This document shows, piece after piece, positions 33,916 through 46,209 of a stretch of DNA of 64,000 nucleotides. Under the pieces are notes generated by a model. That model was not told the DNA's origin. It saw only the letters and a list, made by a program, of their open reading frames with translations, and made no database searches. A program made the position numbers and the translations under genes. Source of the stretch: Trifolium pratense (lineage: Eukaryota > Streptophyta > Magnoliopsida > Fabales > Fabaceae); the NCBI RefSeq assembly GCF_020283565.1, contig NC_060061.1, positions 26,263,362 through 26,327,361 on the forward strand, read 5' to 3'. Every line of letters begins with the position of its first letter. The stretch's first letter is position 1.

Positions 33916-35939
33916 ATTCAAATTCTATTATTATTTAGTCAAATTAGTTTATCTTGAATGTCATACCTTGTGGTATGAACTTTTGTGGTTTCAGTATTGA
34001 AGTACTAATAAGAAGAGTACAAGAGTAGGTTAGGTCAAGGCCGAAATGTATTCCAATAGTTAGACTTGGAGGTATAATACAAAGAAAATATGTATCGATA
34101 ACTATTATCAACAAGCATTTAGATTTGAATGTTTGCTGTCAGACTGATTTTGTGATAGGATATTGTGATTCGTGTCACTGGCCTTTGATAGGAAAGAGAT
34201 TTTACGATTGTTTGAGTGTTTCTATGTATATACACTGTTTTTGTCTAAAATTTAGCATACATGTTTCTATTTGTCTGTATTTTTATCTGAGTATGGAACA
34301 GGAAATAGATACTGTGGAAAATAAACAATTTTAGTTACCTTAGTCACTTGAACTTGTAGGTATCGTCTGAATATTGAAAAGGTGGATTGGAATATATATG
34401 TTACAGACGTCGGGCAGTGGCAACATTTTTACATGCTTTTTAAGGTACGTTCCAATTAACTGATATATTGTTAGTGCTACTGATAATAATATTCTAATGA
34501 ATTTTCTAGCCTGACTGACATGCCTTTTGATTTATCTTTCAGGCCTTCAGGCGTGCAGGGTGGCTCCCAAAAGACGAAAATGAATATCCAAAATGCACTC
34601 ATATAGGTTTCGGTCTTGTTCTTAGCGAAGAAGATGGAAAGTGATTTAGGAGTCGAGCGAACGAGACTGTTCGATTGGTTGATTTACTTGATGAAGCTAA
34701 AAGGCGGTGTAAAGATGCCCTTCTTGAACGTGGTAAATACCAGTTACCTATTGCAGTTTTATTTCTCCCTTCCTGCGAGCCAGAATCAAAGAAACAGAGT
34801 TTCTGTTTGTTTTAGGTCTGTTAAACTGATATTTATCATTACACAGTTAACCTTTTAAGTCCTATGTCATGTAGATAATGCTAAAGATTGGTCAGAGGAA
34901 GAGATTGAGAAAACATCAGAGGCAATTGGATATGGGGCAGTTAAGTAAGTTCTTTATCTCAACAATGTTTAACCATATTTAAAATATAATAAACCAACAT
35001 TTTTTCCAGCAATAATATGTAGTTAGCTTAATTGTATGTGTGCATATTTTATTGTGCTAAATTGGAACCAGGTGTATTATCTTGCAATTTCCTGTTTACG
35101 TAATTTCAAAAGTTTGTGTTTTGGATTATATTCTGTTCTGAATCTGGTTTATATATACCTAACTTAACTGAGGTTTAGAGTATATATTTAGGGATACTTT
35201 TTTCTTTCCAAAAAGGCTTGTATTTAGGGACGTGGGTAGTAAAAGCTGAAGCACAGGTTGCTTAGTTTTTGCTTAGTTTTTTTTTCCCCCCTCATGCTAA
35301 ATGTTCCTCATATGTCGGGATTTATTTTTCTTATCAAATGACTCTACATATGGTTTTGGTGTGACTTTAAAGTGTTCCTGTTTTCTGCTTTTGACTTTGT
35401 TCTTGGAATGCTGAATGAGCTGCAAACTTGTTGCCTATCGTTTTTCATGCTTTGGATGTATTTGCAGATATGCTGACTTGGAGAACAATCGAACAACAAA
35501 TTACACTTTCATCTTTAATCAGATGCTTAATGACAAGGTGCATATACTGTTTGTTTTCAAATGCTCGTCAACTTACAATAGAAAAGCTTGTAGATTTTGT
35601 AACAATTATTGATGCCCCGTGGCCCCCAGACCTGTCGTGAAATATTTATGAAGTCTGAAGCTATAAATTTTTCTCCTATTTACAATTGCTGTGAGAACTG
35701 CTAAAAAACATCTTTTAAGAAATGTTTGAGTTCATTCTTCATCACCCATGAAACAACTAATGTGAAGTTATAAATGTCTCACCTTTCTAAGCTTTTTGTC
35801 CAACTATATTTGCTGTATGCACATGCTAGGATCTGTTCCATTATCAGGAAATCTGGTAAAGACATAGAAGAACTAAAAAAGGTAATTTTTCTAATATTCA
35901 TGATAAATTTGATGAAAAAAGTGTTTTAATCACTTTTTT

Positions 35940-36200
35940 TTTTATCATATGCTTAATTTAATAATGTTTAAACACATGTATTGTGCCTAGGTTTTATACT
36001 AGAGTAGATCTTGGTTGAATTGATATGAGTCAGACTTGATGAGTCAATTAAGCACTAATCTATTATGATTTTTTATCATATGCTTAATTTAATAATGTTA
36101 ACCACATGTATTGTGCCTAGGTTTTATACTAGAGTAGATCTTGGTTGAATTGATATGAGTCAGACTTGATGAGTCAATTAAGCACTAATCTATTATGATT
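35940..36200. repeat. About 130-bp tandem duplication in intron 14 of ArgRS copy 1
   Basis: The segment from TTTTATCATATGCTTAATTT to CACTAATCTATTATGATT occurs twice in a row. The corresponding region of the intact copy (about 60,010-60,130) has it once. Confidence 0.85.
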
Positions 36201-37325
36201 GGCGTATGACTCGGTACAACATTTGTGTTACATGCATAATAATATGCTGGCTAAAAATCAACCGATGCAAATTTTACATGCTTCATATCTTGTTTATTAA
36301 CTTGTGACAGACTGGGATTGTGGTGTTGGATCATGAAGACGAGCGTACATTGGGTCTTCATTTACTGCTTTTTACAGAGGTAAAAGTGAAACATTTTTTC
36401 TTGAGATTTATACCTATAGCACATGCTATACTTTGTTAATCTGTGTCCATAAGAAAAGACCGGGTCATTAGGCAACTATACGATCATGTGTGCATATTGC
36501 TTTACAATCCAAAAAATATATTTACTTGCATGACTTTTTTATATCTTTCAGGTTTTTGTGGAGTCATGCTCGAATTTGTTACCACATTTGTTGTGTGAAT
36601 ACCTATACAATTTGTCTGAAATCTTCACAAAGAAATTCTATTCTAGTTGTCAGGTATCCAAATCTATATATATTTCTTCCATGTATGAATTTGAATGCCC
36701 TTCCGTATCCTATTTGCTGTAATATTAATTTGAATGCCTCTTTGTCAGGTTGTTGGGTCGCCAGAGGAAACTAGTAGACTCTTGTTATGTGAAGCAACAC
36801 TTGTTGTGATGAGACATTGCTTCTATCTCCTTGGAATTGAACCAGTCTACAAGTTATGAGCTATCTGAATGAGGAGGAGTTCAAGAGCAAGATTTTTGGA
36901 ATAGACTTCAATTTTAGTGTATAGAAGTATAGGGAACTTCTAATATGAAACTTATTGTTCATGAATCACTCTACCTTTGTTTTGTTTATTATATTTCTAG
37001 GTGATAACTTGAAAATAGTTAGAGTGTTGATATTAGATGCAAGTGTCTTAAGGGCATATGATAATCAACTTAATATAGAAATATTCCTCTCAAAATTGTG
37101 CATTCAATTTTTCAAAAGTCAAATTATTGTATTTCCAATGCAATAATTCTACCATTAGATTTCTTAACATGCGTCTTAGGACACATGTTAATAAGACCTT
37201 GATTTATAACCGACAACAAGGTCCCTTTCAATTTTCAGTTGGTGTGGCGACAATTGTTTTTCAACCGATTGCAGACCTTTCAAAGAATCTACTAACTTTT
37301 TAAGATCATTTTGTTTGTTGTTTAA

Positions 37326-37870
37326 ACTGGAGACATAATTTGTCAAAAAAAAAAAACTGGAGACATATAAAACAAATATAAAAAAAAAAAAATTAAATAT
37401 GAAAATGTAAACTGAGTTCAGTAAAACATTTATACAGTTTAGTATGTTCTGTGTTTGTACATGATTTAGAGATTATTAAAATATTCAAAAAACAACTCTC
37501 TAAAAAAGTTGCTTTATTGTTCAATAATTTAGAGATATTATTAAAAGGAGTAGAAGTTGTTTTTGTTTCTCTACTTTAATGAAATTTTATTTTCTTATAA
37601 AAATATTTTTCAAGAGAAGCTACTAATTAAATTCTCTTTTTTAAAAAAAAAAAAAAAAACCGTAACAAATGGAGGATAATTTCCAATTCTTTTTAAAAAG
37701 TTTGTGTTAAAGAAAGAACACTAACAATTAGGCTCATAATCTTCAAGGTAGAAATCAATTTTATACATTTTGAATTATTTTTGTCACTCAAAATTGAATG
37801 CAATTATATACTTAAAGCACATTTAAAAAAAAAAAAATCAAAACAAATTTAGATAATATCCACCTCCAAT
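37326..37870. other. AT-rich sequence with A-runs, no gene seen
   Basis: Several poly(A) stretches of 9-18 bases (for example about 37379-37391 and 37644-37661) lie in AT-rich sequence. They may be tails of old retroposed sequences, but no flanking duplications were identified. Confidence 0.4.
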
Positions 37871-37889
37871 ATAGATGTTCATTTTTTTT

Positions 37890-38600
37890 CCTCTCAAGAT
37901 TGTCAAACCTCCCTCCATAGAATTGCAGTTAGATTTTTCAAATTGGAGTAGAAATGGTAAGTTTTCTCTCAACTACGCTTATTCTATTTTCATAGACAAA
38001 AATCTCATTGAGAGAAATGATTTCCACCTATTTAAGTTGGTTTTCTCTCAACTCCGCTTATTCTATTATGCATGTCTTAAAGATTGTGATGAAGCAAGAA
38101 ATTTTGGTCCCCAATCATCAAACCGGATTATTTGGCAAAATTCTTTAGCCTAGGTCTCATGTTTTGGCTTGAATGGAACTTTGACAATGAAGATATTGGA
38201 AATACACTTTGGAGTTGGTGACATTTTTTGGCGTTTCTATTAATGTTTTGTGGAAGGATCATAATGAAATTGGTGTTTAACCAATACTCAAATCTTTGAC
38301 AAAATTGGCACCTTCAAATAGCTAGCCAAGTGCAAATGGTTGTTGAAAGTATTGCTAAACCTGCAGCTTATATGAATAATTTTGGTTTCACCGTCCATAT
38401 TAAATGGGAGCCCCCTCCTGCATGTACTCTTAAGTTTAATGTTGATGAAACACATAGCAAAAAGAGTCACTTCTCAGCTTGCGACGGATTACTTGGAGAT
38501 GCTCAGGGTGTCCTTATCCAAGGTTTCTATTACAATTTTGGTCGCTGGCACGCTCGCAAGTGTACGAGTATATGTCGTTGTAATAAAAAGAGTATCAAAT
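37890..38600 (+). pseudogene. Degenerate LINE ORF2 remnant
   Basis: Fragments of LINE C-terminal coding sequence are visible. About 37900-37990 encodes SRNGKFSLNYAYSIF, resembling the segment before the zf-RVT domain. 38400-38560 encodes an RNase H start, WEPPPACTLKFNVDETHSKK and LLGDAQGVLIQGFYYNFGRW. Internal repetition (TTTTCTCTCAACT.CGCTTATTCTAT at 37961 and 38041) and frame breaks show decay. Confidence 0.65.
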
Positions 38601-39510
38601 TCATAGGGACTTGTGAGATTAGAGGCATATAACACCAAAATTATAAGACTAATAAGAAAGTGAATTGATGTGATGATGACCGAAGATAGTTTGAATTTGT
38701 TTTGCAAAGACAAGTGATATCAAGAAACAAACAATTAGAATCGCAATTTGTCCCGATAATTTTGGTTATGCTATCCTCTCCTTACTCTAAGACACCGAGT
38801 ATGTTTAAGAATGGAGTATTGATTTGTATCTACGTGCACTCTCGAGTCAATTAACGGAAGGCTCCACGTAGTGTGTTCATCTCTTACCTCAATCATATGG
38901 TTAGAGGGATAACGAAGCTTATTAAGCCCTGACATATAAATCCTTTCGCCCAAATATCCCAAGAAAGTAAAGGTTATTTTCATGCTTTCGGCTACTCCTG
39001 TCTAATTCTTCATATCATATTGATCATCATATTCACAAGACAATCAAAAACAAAGAATAAGATTAAACGTACAAGACACCATAGAATAAAGTAAGGAAAG
39101 AAAACAATAACCTCCACCAAATGACTCCTTGCAACTCCAAGGTAAAGTGGACTACTCACATTTGATCATGGTGAACAACCACAAACATAAGGACTCAGAA
39201 CATAGAAAATAAAAGAGAAAACTTTATTTAGTAATATGAAATGTTTACAAGAGATGGAAGATGAGTTTTACATGAGAGAAAGACCCTATATATAGTCACA
39301 AATCATGAGATTTTGTGGCTTTCGAATAACATAGGAGTTACAAAAAGTTAAATGGCCATAAAGAGAAAAAAATGGAAGGCCAAAAATTGGCTGATGCATA
39401 TTAGACCGGTGTGTCATGGCCGTGAGATGCTCTGTCACGCCCGTGACAGGGCTTTAGAGTGTGAACCTTTGATTCTTGTTGCCTTTGATGGGTCTCTTTA
39501 TGACTGTTAT
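38601..39510. other. Unassigned repeat-like sequence
   Basis: No convincing protein is encoded. The GC-richer patch about 39400-39460 contains CATGGCCGTGAGATGC and CACGCCCGTGACAGGG, reminiscent of retrotransposon LTR or UTR sequence, but no partner repeat exists in this window. Confidence 0.35.
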
Positions 39511-39826
39511 GCACTATTTGGATTGATGGTACAGAACGGAATGGAGTGGAATGGAACATAATGGAATGGAGTGGAGTGGAACGGAATGGAACACAAATTC
39601 AATTCCATTGTTTGGATATTCAATGATGGAATGGAACAAAATTACCACTCCATCATTTGGAAAGTGAACGGAATGAAATAAATTATAACATTTTTATTCC
39701 AACTTTACCCTTATTTTAAAACATTAAATTCTAGGCAATAATTTCATTAGTCATCTATAACAAATTTCAAAAAATAAAATAAGAGCATTCTCAAAATAGA
39801 GCATTTTTTTAGGTAAATTCTAATAT

Positions 39827-40125
39827 GGACCAGTCGTGAATAACATTATAACGAATACGAATTTTACAAAATCCACCGTTAGATTGAAAGTTTATATCAT
39901 ATAGATCATCCATAGAAAAATTTAGAAAAATTGAAAATCATTTGATATGTTATTGAGACACATCAAGATTAACGGTTTATTAAATAACGTAAATCTTGAT
40001 GGGTCTCAATAACATATCAAATGATTTTTTAAAAATTTTAAAAAATTTATGGATGATCTATACGATATAAACTTTCAATCCAACAATGAATTTCGTAAAA
40101 TTCATATTCGGCAGATCACTTGTCC
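39827..40125. mobile_element. Foldback MITE with about 145-bp arms
   Basis: GGACCAGTCGTGAATAACAT at the left pairs imperfectly with the right end ...CACTTGTCC. The inner arms pair well: AAATCATTTGATATGTTATT with AATAACATATCAAATGATTT, and GATCATCCATA with TATGGATGATC. Almost the whole element folds on itself around a short centre near 39,975. No coding capacity is present. Confidence 0.85.
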
Positions 40126-40727
40126 ACGGTGGATCACTTGTAAAGGTGGTCATCGTAGCATTAGCCATTTTTTTATACTGCCAAAATAGAGCATGTTCAT
40201 TGATGCTCAAAAGACACTTCCTGATGTATGTATAAATAATGAGACAAAGAACAAACACAATAAAGAAAAAAAATGCCACACGAAAAACACTCATACAAAG
40301 GCTCTATTTTGAATTAGAAAAAACACTAATACAAAGGTCCTAAACTTCATTCATGCTCATCTACTTAAACATAGAATTATAAAAACTGAAACTTGCATAT
40401 GCACACTAAATGAAAATTGCATCAGAACCGATAGCAACATGCATGACTATTTTTTTTTTACAGTAAAAAGAACAATCTATTTTCATTTTTTTGGACAATG
40501 ATCAATAAAAAATGGCATGCTTTGTTGGACAATGAAAAATTAGCAATCAACAAATAGAAGAAGTGAGGTATGTGGGTATTTGAGAAGAGGAAAGAGAGAA
40601 ATAAAATAAGGTTAAAAGAGTAATATTAAAAATATGAATTTCTATTTCATTGGATACACCCCAAATTGGGGGGAATGAAAAATTGAAGGATTGAGTGGTA
40701 TAGAATGGAATTGGTACCATTGGGTTT
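40126..40727. other. Remainder of the TIR element left half, no gene seen
   Basis: AT-rich sequence between the foldback MITE and the Ty3 element. GAATGGAATTGGTACCATT near 40,704 belongs to the GGAATGGA-rich element in which the Ty3 copy sits. Confidence 0.45.
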
Positions 40728-41184
40728 TGTTCTGGACTAGACTAATGCTAGTCCACCTAGACCCTCACAAAGTCCACATGGCTTGCCCAACCACCTCCAT
40801 GTCAGCATGGCACAACCTCTCCACCAAGATAGGGTAAAATTACTACTCTACCCACTATCTAAGGGTAATATCTTGGCAGTCCCTCTTAATGGGCCTTGGC
40901 TTGTCCAGCCCACTAAGAGGACCTTTGGCCCAGAGCTGGGGGCTATAAATACTCTCCCTCTTGGGAGAGCAAGGTAGAACACTATTCATTATCACAATTA
41001 CTCTCTCTCTCTAACTTCTCTCTAGTATCTCTGTTGCTCTCTATTCCTTGTCTGACTTTGGCATCGGAGCACCTGCAGGTACGACCCCCCCCCTCCGTGG
41101 ACCATCTGCTCGGATTGCTGCCTTCCACCTGCTCAACGGACTTCCAGCTGGCCTTCTACCTGTTCTGATCAACAGTTAAGATCA
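40728..41184 (+). repeat. Ty3 element 5' LTR with TATA box
   Basis: It starts TGTTCTGGACTAGAC and ends GATCA. CTATAAATACTC at about 40942-40953 is a good TATA box, so transcription probably starts about 30 bp later, near GGTAGAACAC. Confidence 0.95.
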
Positions 41185-41185
41185 G

Positions 41186-41202
41186 TGGCGCCGACTGTGG
41201 GG
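41186..41202 (+). promoter_or_regulatory. Ty3 element primer-binding site
   Basis: TGGCGCCGACTGTGGGG lies one base after the LTR. It starts with the TGGCGCC common to Ty3-type elements of plants. Confidence 0.85.
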
Positions 41203-41273
41203 ATCTGAGTTCTCCCCTTCTTTGTTTCGAGCAAGAAAACCAAAGAACAAAACCGATCAATCACTTTTTCATC

Positions 41274-42836
41274 ATGGCCAGTTCATCTCATTTCAACAAT
41301 GACGTTGAGGACGCTGCTCCTCCATCTTCTCCCCGTCTGTCTCCTGCTCTCATCACTGACCTCCAGGCCCTCCCCGAGTCTGACCCTAGAGACGGGCAGG
41401 AAACTTCCTGGACTTCTGAGGATGGCGACTTGGTCGTCTTGACTGAGAAGCAGGTAGGGAAGCGCCCTCAGTCCGAGCAGGGCAAATCAGCAGAGACCGA
41501 CTTATCCACTGCTTCAGTTACCAATGCTGAACTAGCAGCACTCATAGCTGCCCTGAAACAAACCACCGAAGCTCTCCAAGGCCAGAATCGCCGAATGGAC
41601 GAGCAGAATCTGAGACTCGATCGCTTGGAAAGGAATCAGCGACTCTCAAGGAACAACTCTCCCCCGAGGAGAACTCCTACTTCTCAATCCCCTCCTCGTC
41701 AGGAAACTGTCAGGCAACGACGACCTGCCCTTGAGAGGATTGAGCAGCCTGGCAAGAAAAGAGACCATGTCTCCCCTCCCCGCGAGGGTATATCTTCTCC
41801 AAATGTGAAAAAAGGAAAAATTGTGGACCGAACACCTCCTCGTCGTCATTCTCCCCAGGGACTCAGCTTGATGACCAAACAAGGGCAGCCAGTAAGCCGC
41901 AGCCATCACACTGACCATTTCTCCAGGAGCCCAACTCCTGATCGTGAGGGCTCACCTCCCCTAAACTCACATGAGAGTGACGAGGATGATCCCCGCTGCC
42001 CTTTATCTCACGACATACTTCAAGCACCCGTTCCAAAGGGATGTGAGCGACCACCTCCTCTCCCAGCTTATGATGGACTTACTGACCCAGACGAACACAT
42101 TCCATCAATCAATGCTACCCTGAACTTCTTAAGGGTCAGCGGAGCAATTAGATGCAGAATATTCCCAACTACTCTGAGAAATGGAGCTATGGCTTGGTAC
42201 CACAGCCTAGCTCCTCGCTCCATAACCTCATGGATGGACCTGTCCGACCAATTCCGCAGGCACTTCACTGCTTCCCGCAAGCAACCAAAAACCGAGGCAG
42301 TCCTGGATGCCATCTTCCAAGCTGATAATGAATCTCTCCGCAGTTTCATAGAGAGGTTCAACAAAGAAGCCGTCCAGGTAGAAACAACTGATGATATGAA
42401 GAAATACCTGCTCCAAAGGGGCCTTAGGCCAAACTCTGACTTTGCAAAAGCCGTTGGAATCGAAAAACCGCGCACCTTTAGCGACCTCCTCCTCAAATCT
42501 CAACCCTACATCCAATATGAAGAGCAACAAGCTGCAGATGCTGCCCGTTATGGGCGAGCAGGAAACAGTCAACCTGCTCCTCGTTCAAATGCTGAACAGT
42601 CCAGCCGAGGAGGAGGAAGACGAAGAGGCGAAAGGCCTAGGGAACCCCGTGGACCTCCTAGCACGTTCAGCAACTATACTCCCCTTAGCAAAACCCAGGA
42701 AGAAATTTGGAAAGAGTGCAACTCAGCTGAGTTCACTAAAGCAGGAATTAAATTTCCAAGACAACAACCCCACACTCCACAACTGGAGAAACCCCCTTCC
42801 GAATGGTATATGGAACGGAGGCAGTTATCCCCGTAG
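41274..42836 (+). CDS. Ty3-type Gag polyprotein
   Basis: The 520-aa open frame is preceded by an untranslated leader of about 90 nt after the LTR. Residues about 80-125 (ELAALIAALKQTTEALQGQN onward) form a likely coiled coil. A basic, Pro/Ser/Arg-rich middle follows. A Retrotrans_gag domain spans about 285-390, with GAMAWYHSLAPRSITSWMDL and FIERFNKEAVQVE. The Arg/Gly-rich end (SRGGGRRRGERPREPRG) may replace the usual zinc knuckle, which is absent. The frame is intact, so capsid-like protein could still be made although pol is missing. The last residues come from the deletion junction with integrase sequence. Confidence 0.9.
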   Translation: MASSSHFNNDVEDAAPPSSPRLSPALITDLQALPESDPRDGQETSWTSEDGDLVVLTEKQVGKRPQSEQGKSAETDLSTASVTNAELAALIAALKQTTEALQGQNRRMDEQNLRLDRLERNQRLSRNNSPPRRTPTSQSPPRQETVRQRRPALERIEQPGKKRDHVSPPREGISSPNVKKGKIVDRTPPRRHSPQGLSLMTKQGQPVSRSHHTDHFSRSPTPDREGSPPLNSHESDEDDPRCPLSHDILQAPVPKGCERPPPLPAYDGLTDPDEHIPSINATLNFLRVSGAIRCRIFPTTLRNGAMAWYHSLAPRSITSWMDLSDQFRRHFTASRKQPKTEAVLDAIFQADNESLRSFIERFNKEAVQVETTDDMKKYLLQRGLRPNSDFAKAVGIEKPRTFSDLLLKSQPYIQYEEQQAADAARYGRAGNSQPAPRSNAEQSSRGGGRRRGERPREPRGPPSTFSNYTPLSKTQEEIWKECNSAEFTKAGIKFPRQQPHTPQLEKPPSEWYMERRQLSP

Positions 42837-43201
42837 AGATTGGGGAACCATCTCGTCGGACTGAGCAGCCTCTTGACGAGGAGCAAAATGATGAAGCACT
42901 TCGAGAGGAGCTTGACCTCGTCGAAGAAATTCGAACAGGAGCTTCTTTAAAGGAGGCCACCCTGAAGCAGAAAATAGCTGCCCGTCATGACACCAAAGTC
43001 ATCAAAAGAGAATTCGAGGTGGGCAGCCTCGTCCTAAGACGCAATTCAGACTCCCAGGATGGCAAACTTGCACCCAATTGGGAAGGACCATACCGCGTCA
43101 TTGACAAAACAGAAAATGGTGCATACTATCTCGAGGACCTTCGAGGAAAGAAACTTCCTCGACCTTGGAATGCCCAGAAATTGAAACAATATTACAGCTA
43201 A
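42803..43201 (+). pseudogene. Integrase C-terminal fragment fused after gag
   Basis: The 132-codon stretch starts MVYGTEAVIPVEIGEPSRRT, the sequence usually found near the end of Ty3 integrases. It ends with a chromatin-binding type tail (GPYRVIDKTENGAYYLEDL, NAQKLKQYYS). It overlaps the last codons of gag in another frame. The preceding protease, RT, RNase H and integrase catalytic core are gone, so a single deletion between gag and the integrase end explains the layout. It is not functional alone. Confidence 0.88.
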
Positions 43202-43549
43202 GTTATTGCCACACTAAAAGGCTGCTCGCACTTCAGAACACAACGAATCGAGCACCTTAAACAACGGAGGGCACCATGGCACACGTGCTCATCTAAAACC
43301 ATAGCAGGGGAACTAATTCACCATAAGGGAAATGGAACTCCTGCTAGACGAGGATAACTCTCGAAACGAGCCCATCGTCCCCGTGCCACGACCTAGCACC
43401 CAGCTCGCGATGGGAGGTTCAGGTTGCGAAGAAGGGTACACTAGCGTGCTTGTATTCGCGTAACTTAGAAACAACTCTAAGTGCTTATACAGTTCCCTAA
43501 ACTGTTTAAGTCAAAACAGAGGAGACTACCCTCAATAAAACATGCTCAG

Positions 43550-43960
43550 TATCAAGCAGGGGAAATCTCCCCGGCAAAATAACAACGAGCGCAGCATTCA
43601 TACATGCAAAAATATGATGAGTATACAAAACAGGCATAAAAATAAACAGGCAAAACTTAGCACACCAACTTGCTCGAATGAGCATACCAGCATACCCAGA
43701 CGAGCACCTCAATAACGGGGAGGTAAGATCCCCGGCACGAAGTTTAAACAACAAAATTCGTTAAGTTAAAAATGGGGACAAGCTCCCCGGCTCAGATTTC
43801 TCCAACGAAATTTTGTAAAAATTTTCTAAGTTAAAAAGACGGGGAGGCTCCCCGAATGAAATTTTAAACAACGAAATTTCTCCAAAATTTTCTAAGACGG
43901 GGAGGCTCCCCGGTTGAAATTCTAAACAACGAAATTTTGTAAAATTTTCTAAGTTAAAAA
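43550..43960. repeat. Array of short GGGGAG/CTCCCC hairpins downstream of the antisense gene
   Basis: At least five compact inverted repeats occur at about 43,555, 43,718, 43,772, 43,840 and 43,895, for example CGGGGAGGCTCCCCG. They are separated by repeated spacer sequence containing AACAACGAAATTT and TTTTCTAAGTTAAAAA. Confidence 0.8.
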
Positions 43961-44182
43961 AGGAGGAAACATACACGCGAGCAGAAAATGTAAACATACA
44001 TGCGAGCAGATATAGACGAGCAGTTATAAACAAGCATAGATAAATAAAACGGGCACTTCCCCGGAATTGTCATAAAAATCGTACGGGGACAAAAGCCCAC
44101 TTGTTCCAATATTACAAACCATGGCTCAAAGGCCCCAAAATTCAAAAAGACAAAATAAATTACAATAGAAGGCCGGGGACAT

Positions 44183-46201
44183 CTACTCCTCGCACCTATC
44201 CTCCTGCTCGTGCCCGTCGCCTTGCTCGTCTTCTTGAACCTCCTCGAACACCCCCTCAGCATCTTCCTCCTCTTCATCAGAGTCGGCCAGGCCAGCCGGG
44301 ATAACAATCTGGCCATCCTTAACCTGCCCGTTCACATGCATTCCCCGGGTCACCAGCTCCACGTCAGGATTAAGACACTTAATTTGCTGCACGGCATTCT
44401 CAAAGGCGTACTCAGTGCCCTCTACAAAATCATGGGACAGTTGAGCAATCACCTTGACCAAGTCTGCTCGGGTGGTCAACCCCTCAGCAGCCTTGTGCTC
44501 ATTCTCACCCGGAGCCATGGCAGCATTAAGCCTTTCAATCTCAACCCGAGCAGCTTCCAACTCCTCTCCCCTTTTACGGTGCTCATCCAGCTGGTCACCC
44601 CAGTGTTGTTGCTTCTCCTTGAGGTCATCCACAACAATTTTGAGCTGGTTGATCCGACCTTTGGCCCGCTCGTGCCTGGCCTGGGCGGTGTTCAGCTGCT
44701 CGACTAAGGATTCTCGCTCGTCACCAAGGACAAGGGAGCTCGAAACCATCCGCACCATAGCAGCCATATCACGAGCATGCTGCTGCTTACGGACCTCAGG
44801 CTCTTGGTTGAGAATAGCAGCCCTTTCAGATTCAAAGACCTCCGGAGGATACTTCTCAAAAAATTTGTCCACGGTAAAGCACCGAGGAACTGGAAACTTG
44901 CTGCATGCACCCATGCCCGCCTCCTCAACCGGGGAATCTTCTTCTCTTATCCTCTTTGCTGGAGGAGGCCGGGGAGCTGAGGAGGGGGTGCCCGCCGAGG
45001 TCCCAATGACCTGCACGGAGGGGGTCCCCGGTCTCACTTCCTGGGAAGCTCTGGCAACAACCTTCTTTTTTCCTCGGCCAGACCTGCTCGCCTTCTCATC
45101 CTGCTTGGCCTTCAGCATGCGCTCGGCAATAGTTTCCATTTCGTCTGCAAACAAATGACGAGCAAGTTAGTAAAAGACGAGGAATACACACAACAATAAC
45201 ATAAATTTTTCTAAGTTAAAAAGAAAGGAAGCAATACCCAAGCACAGTTTGACCTCCCCGGCATTTCTGCACTTGAGGAGGGTCCTAGTATTAATAAGAC
45301 GAGGAGAGGCCTTAGGCACCCCGTGTTCATCTCTTATGGTAACTCCCTTACGAGTCGTCCAGACCCCGGGAGTAAAACCGGCCACAAAGGTCTTCAGACT
45401 TTCGAAGGCAGCCATGTCCTCGGGAGACAAGTCTGCATCCCCGGTTGTATATTCCTTAGGCTCCTTCAGGAAATGGGTGTACGACCAGCTTAACGGGAAC
45501 TTAGGGGCTGCCCGAACTATAACTTGCCCGCTGGCATCCTTACGGGCAACACCTTGCTCGTCCCTATCTTCCTCCAGCTCCATTAAACTCTCCCGGGCAG
45601 ATGAAGACTCTGGCCGGACAACATAATACCTCTCTTTGAAATCCTTAACGGAATCCACAAACATTTTGAATAATTTAACATCCTCGTGATGCTTTAATGA
45701 AACCCAATTCTGACGAGGTGCTCGCCCAACCTCCCTCGTCGGTTTACGCTGAATCTTGAAGATTCTAAAGAAAAGGGGAAGAGTGGGAAGAACGCCTTTA
45801 TACGTACAGAGGTGCTCGAACCCCATAATAAAAGACCACGAGTTTGGATGCAGCTGCGACGGAGCCACCTGCAAGGCTTTAAGCACGCTGGCCGCAAAGG
45901 GGCTGAACGGCAGCCTGAGCCCCATCTCCTTAAATACAAATTCGTACATAGCGAAATCATGCCCGTCAAAAGACGAGCACACCCGTTCACCCTCCCCGGG
46001 TATACGGGTCGACCAATTTTGAAGCCCGTCTGCTCTCTGCTGCTCGACGGTCATATATAATCTTGGATCCTGGGAAGTAAGCGACGAGGCTATTCCCTGG
46101 GGTTCTGGAGCAACCCAATCCAGCGCAGGATCGGTTATGCAGTCGACCAATGTATACTTCTCCGCACCCTGCGTTTCCACAACCTCCTCGGTTTCTGACA
46201 T
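44183..46201 (-). CDS. Antisense gene in Ty3 element: spliced 641-aa protein with gypsy-type-transposon-like domain
   Basis: Two minus-strand exons, 46201-45238 and 45144-44183, are joined by a GT-AG intron (CTTGG|GTATTG to TTTGCAG|ACG). They total 642 codons in one frame. The N-terminal half resembles the plant 'putative gypsy type transposon' domain (PF04195-like): RLPFSPFAASVLKALQVAPS, LHPNSWSFIMGFEHLC and WVSLKHHEDVKLFKMFVDSV. The second half has a bipartite basic patch, a long coiled coil (QLNTAQARHERAKGRINQLK and after) and a strongly acidic tail (DSDEEEEDAEGVFEEVQEDE). Related antisense ORFs are known in Tat-lineage elements (for example Grande); their role is not settled. This copy has no stops, and upstream there is a TATA box and a 5'UTR intron. 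A nuclear or structural role is a guess. Confidence 0.78.
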
Positions 46202-46209
46202 TTTACAAC

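Noticed and set aside
40783..40977. 64-codon ORF repeated at 47,495-47,689
   Set aside because: It lies inside the two LTRs of the Ty3 element and overlaps its TATA region. It is LTR sequence.
44454..45158. 234-codon plus-strand ORF
   Set aside because: It is antisense to the coiled-coil exon of the antisense gene. Its Ser/Leu-rich translation looks like a composition shadow.
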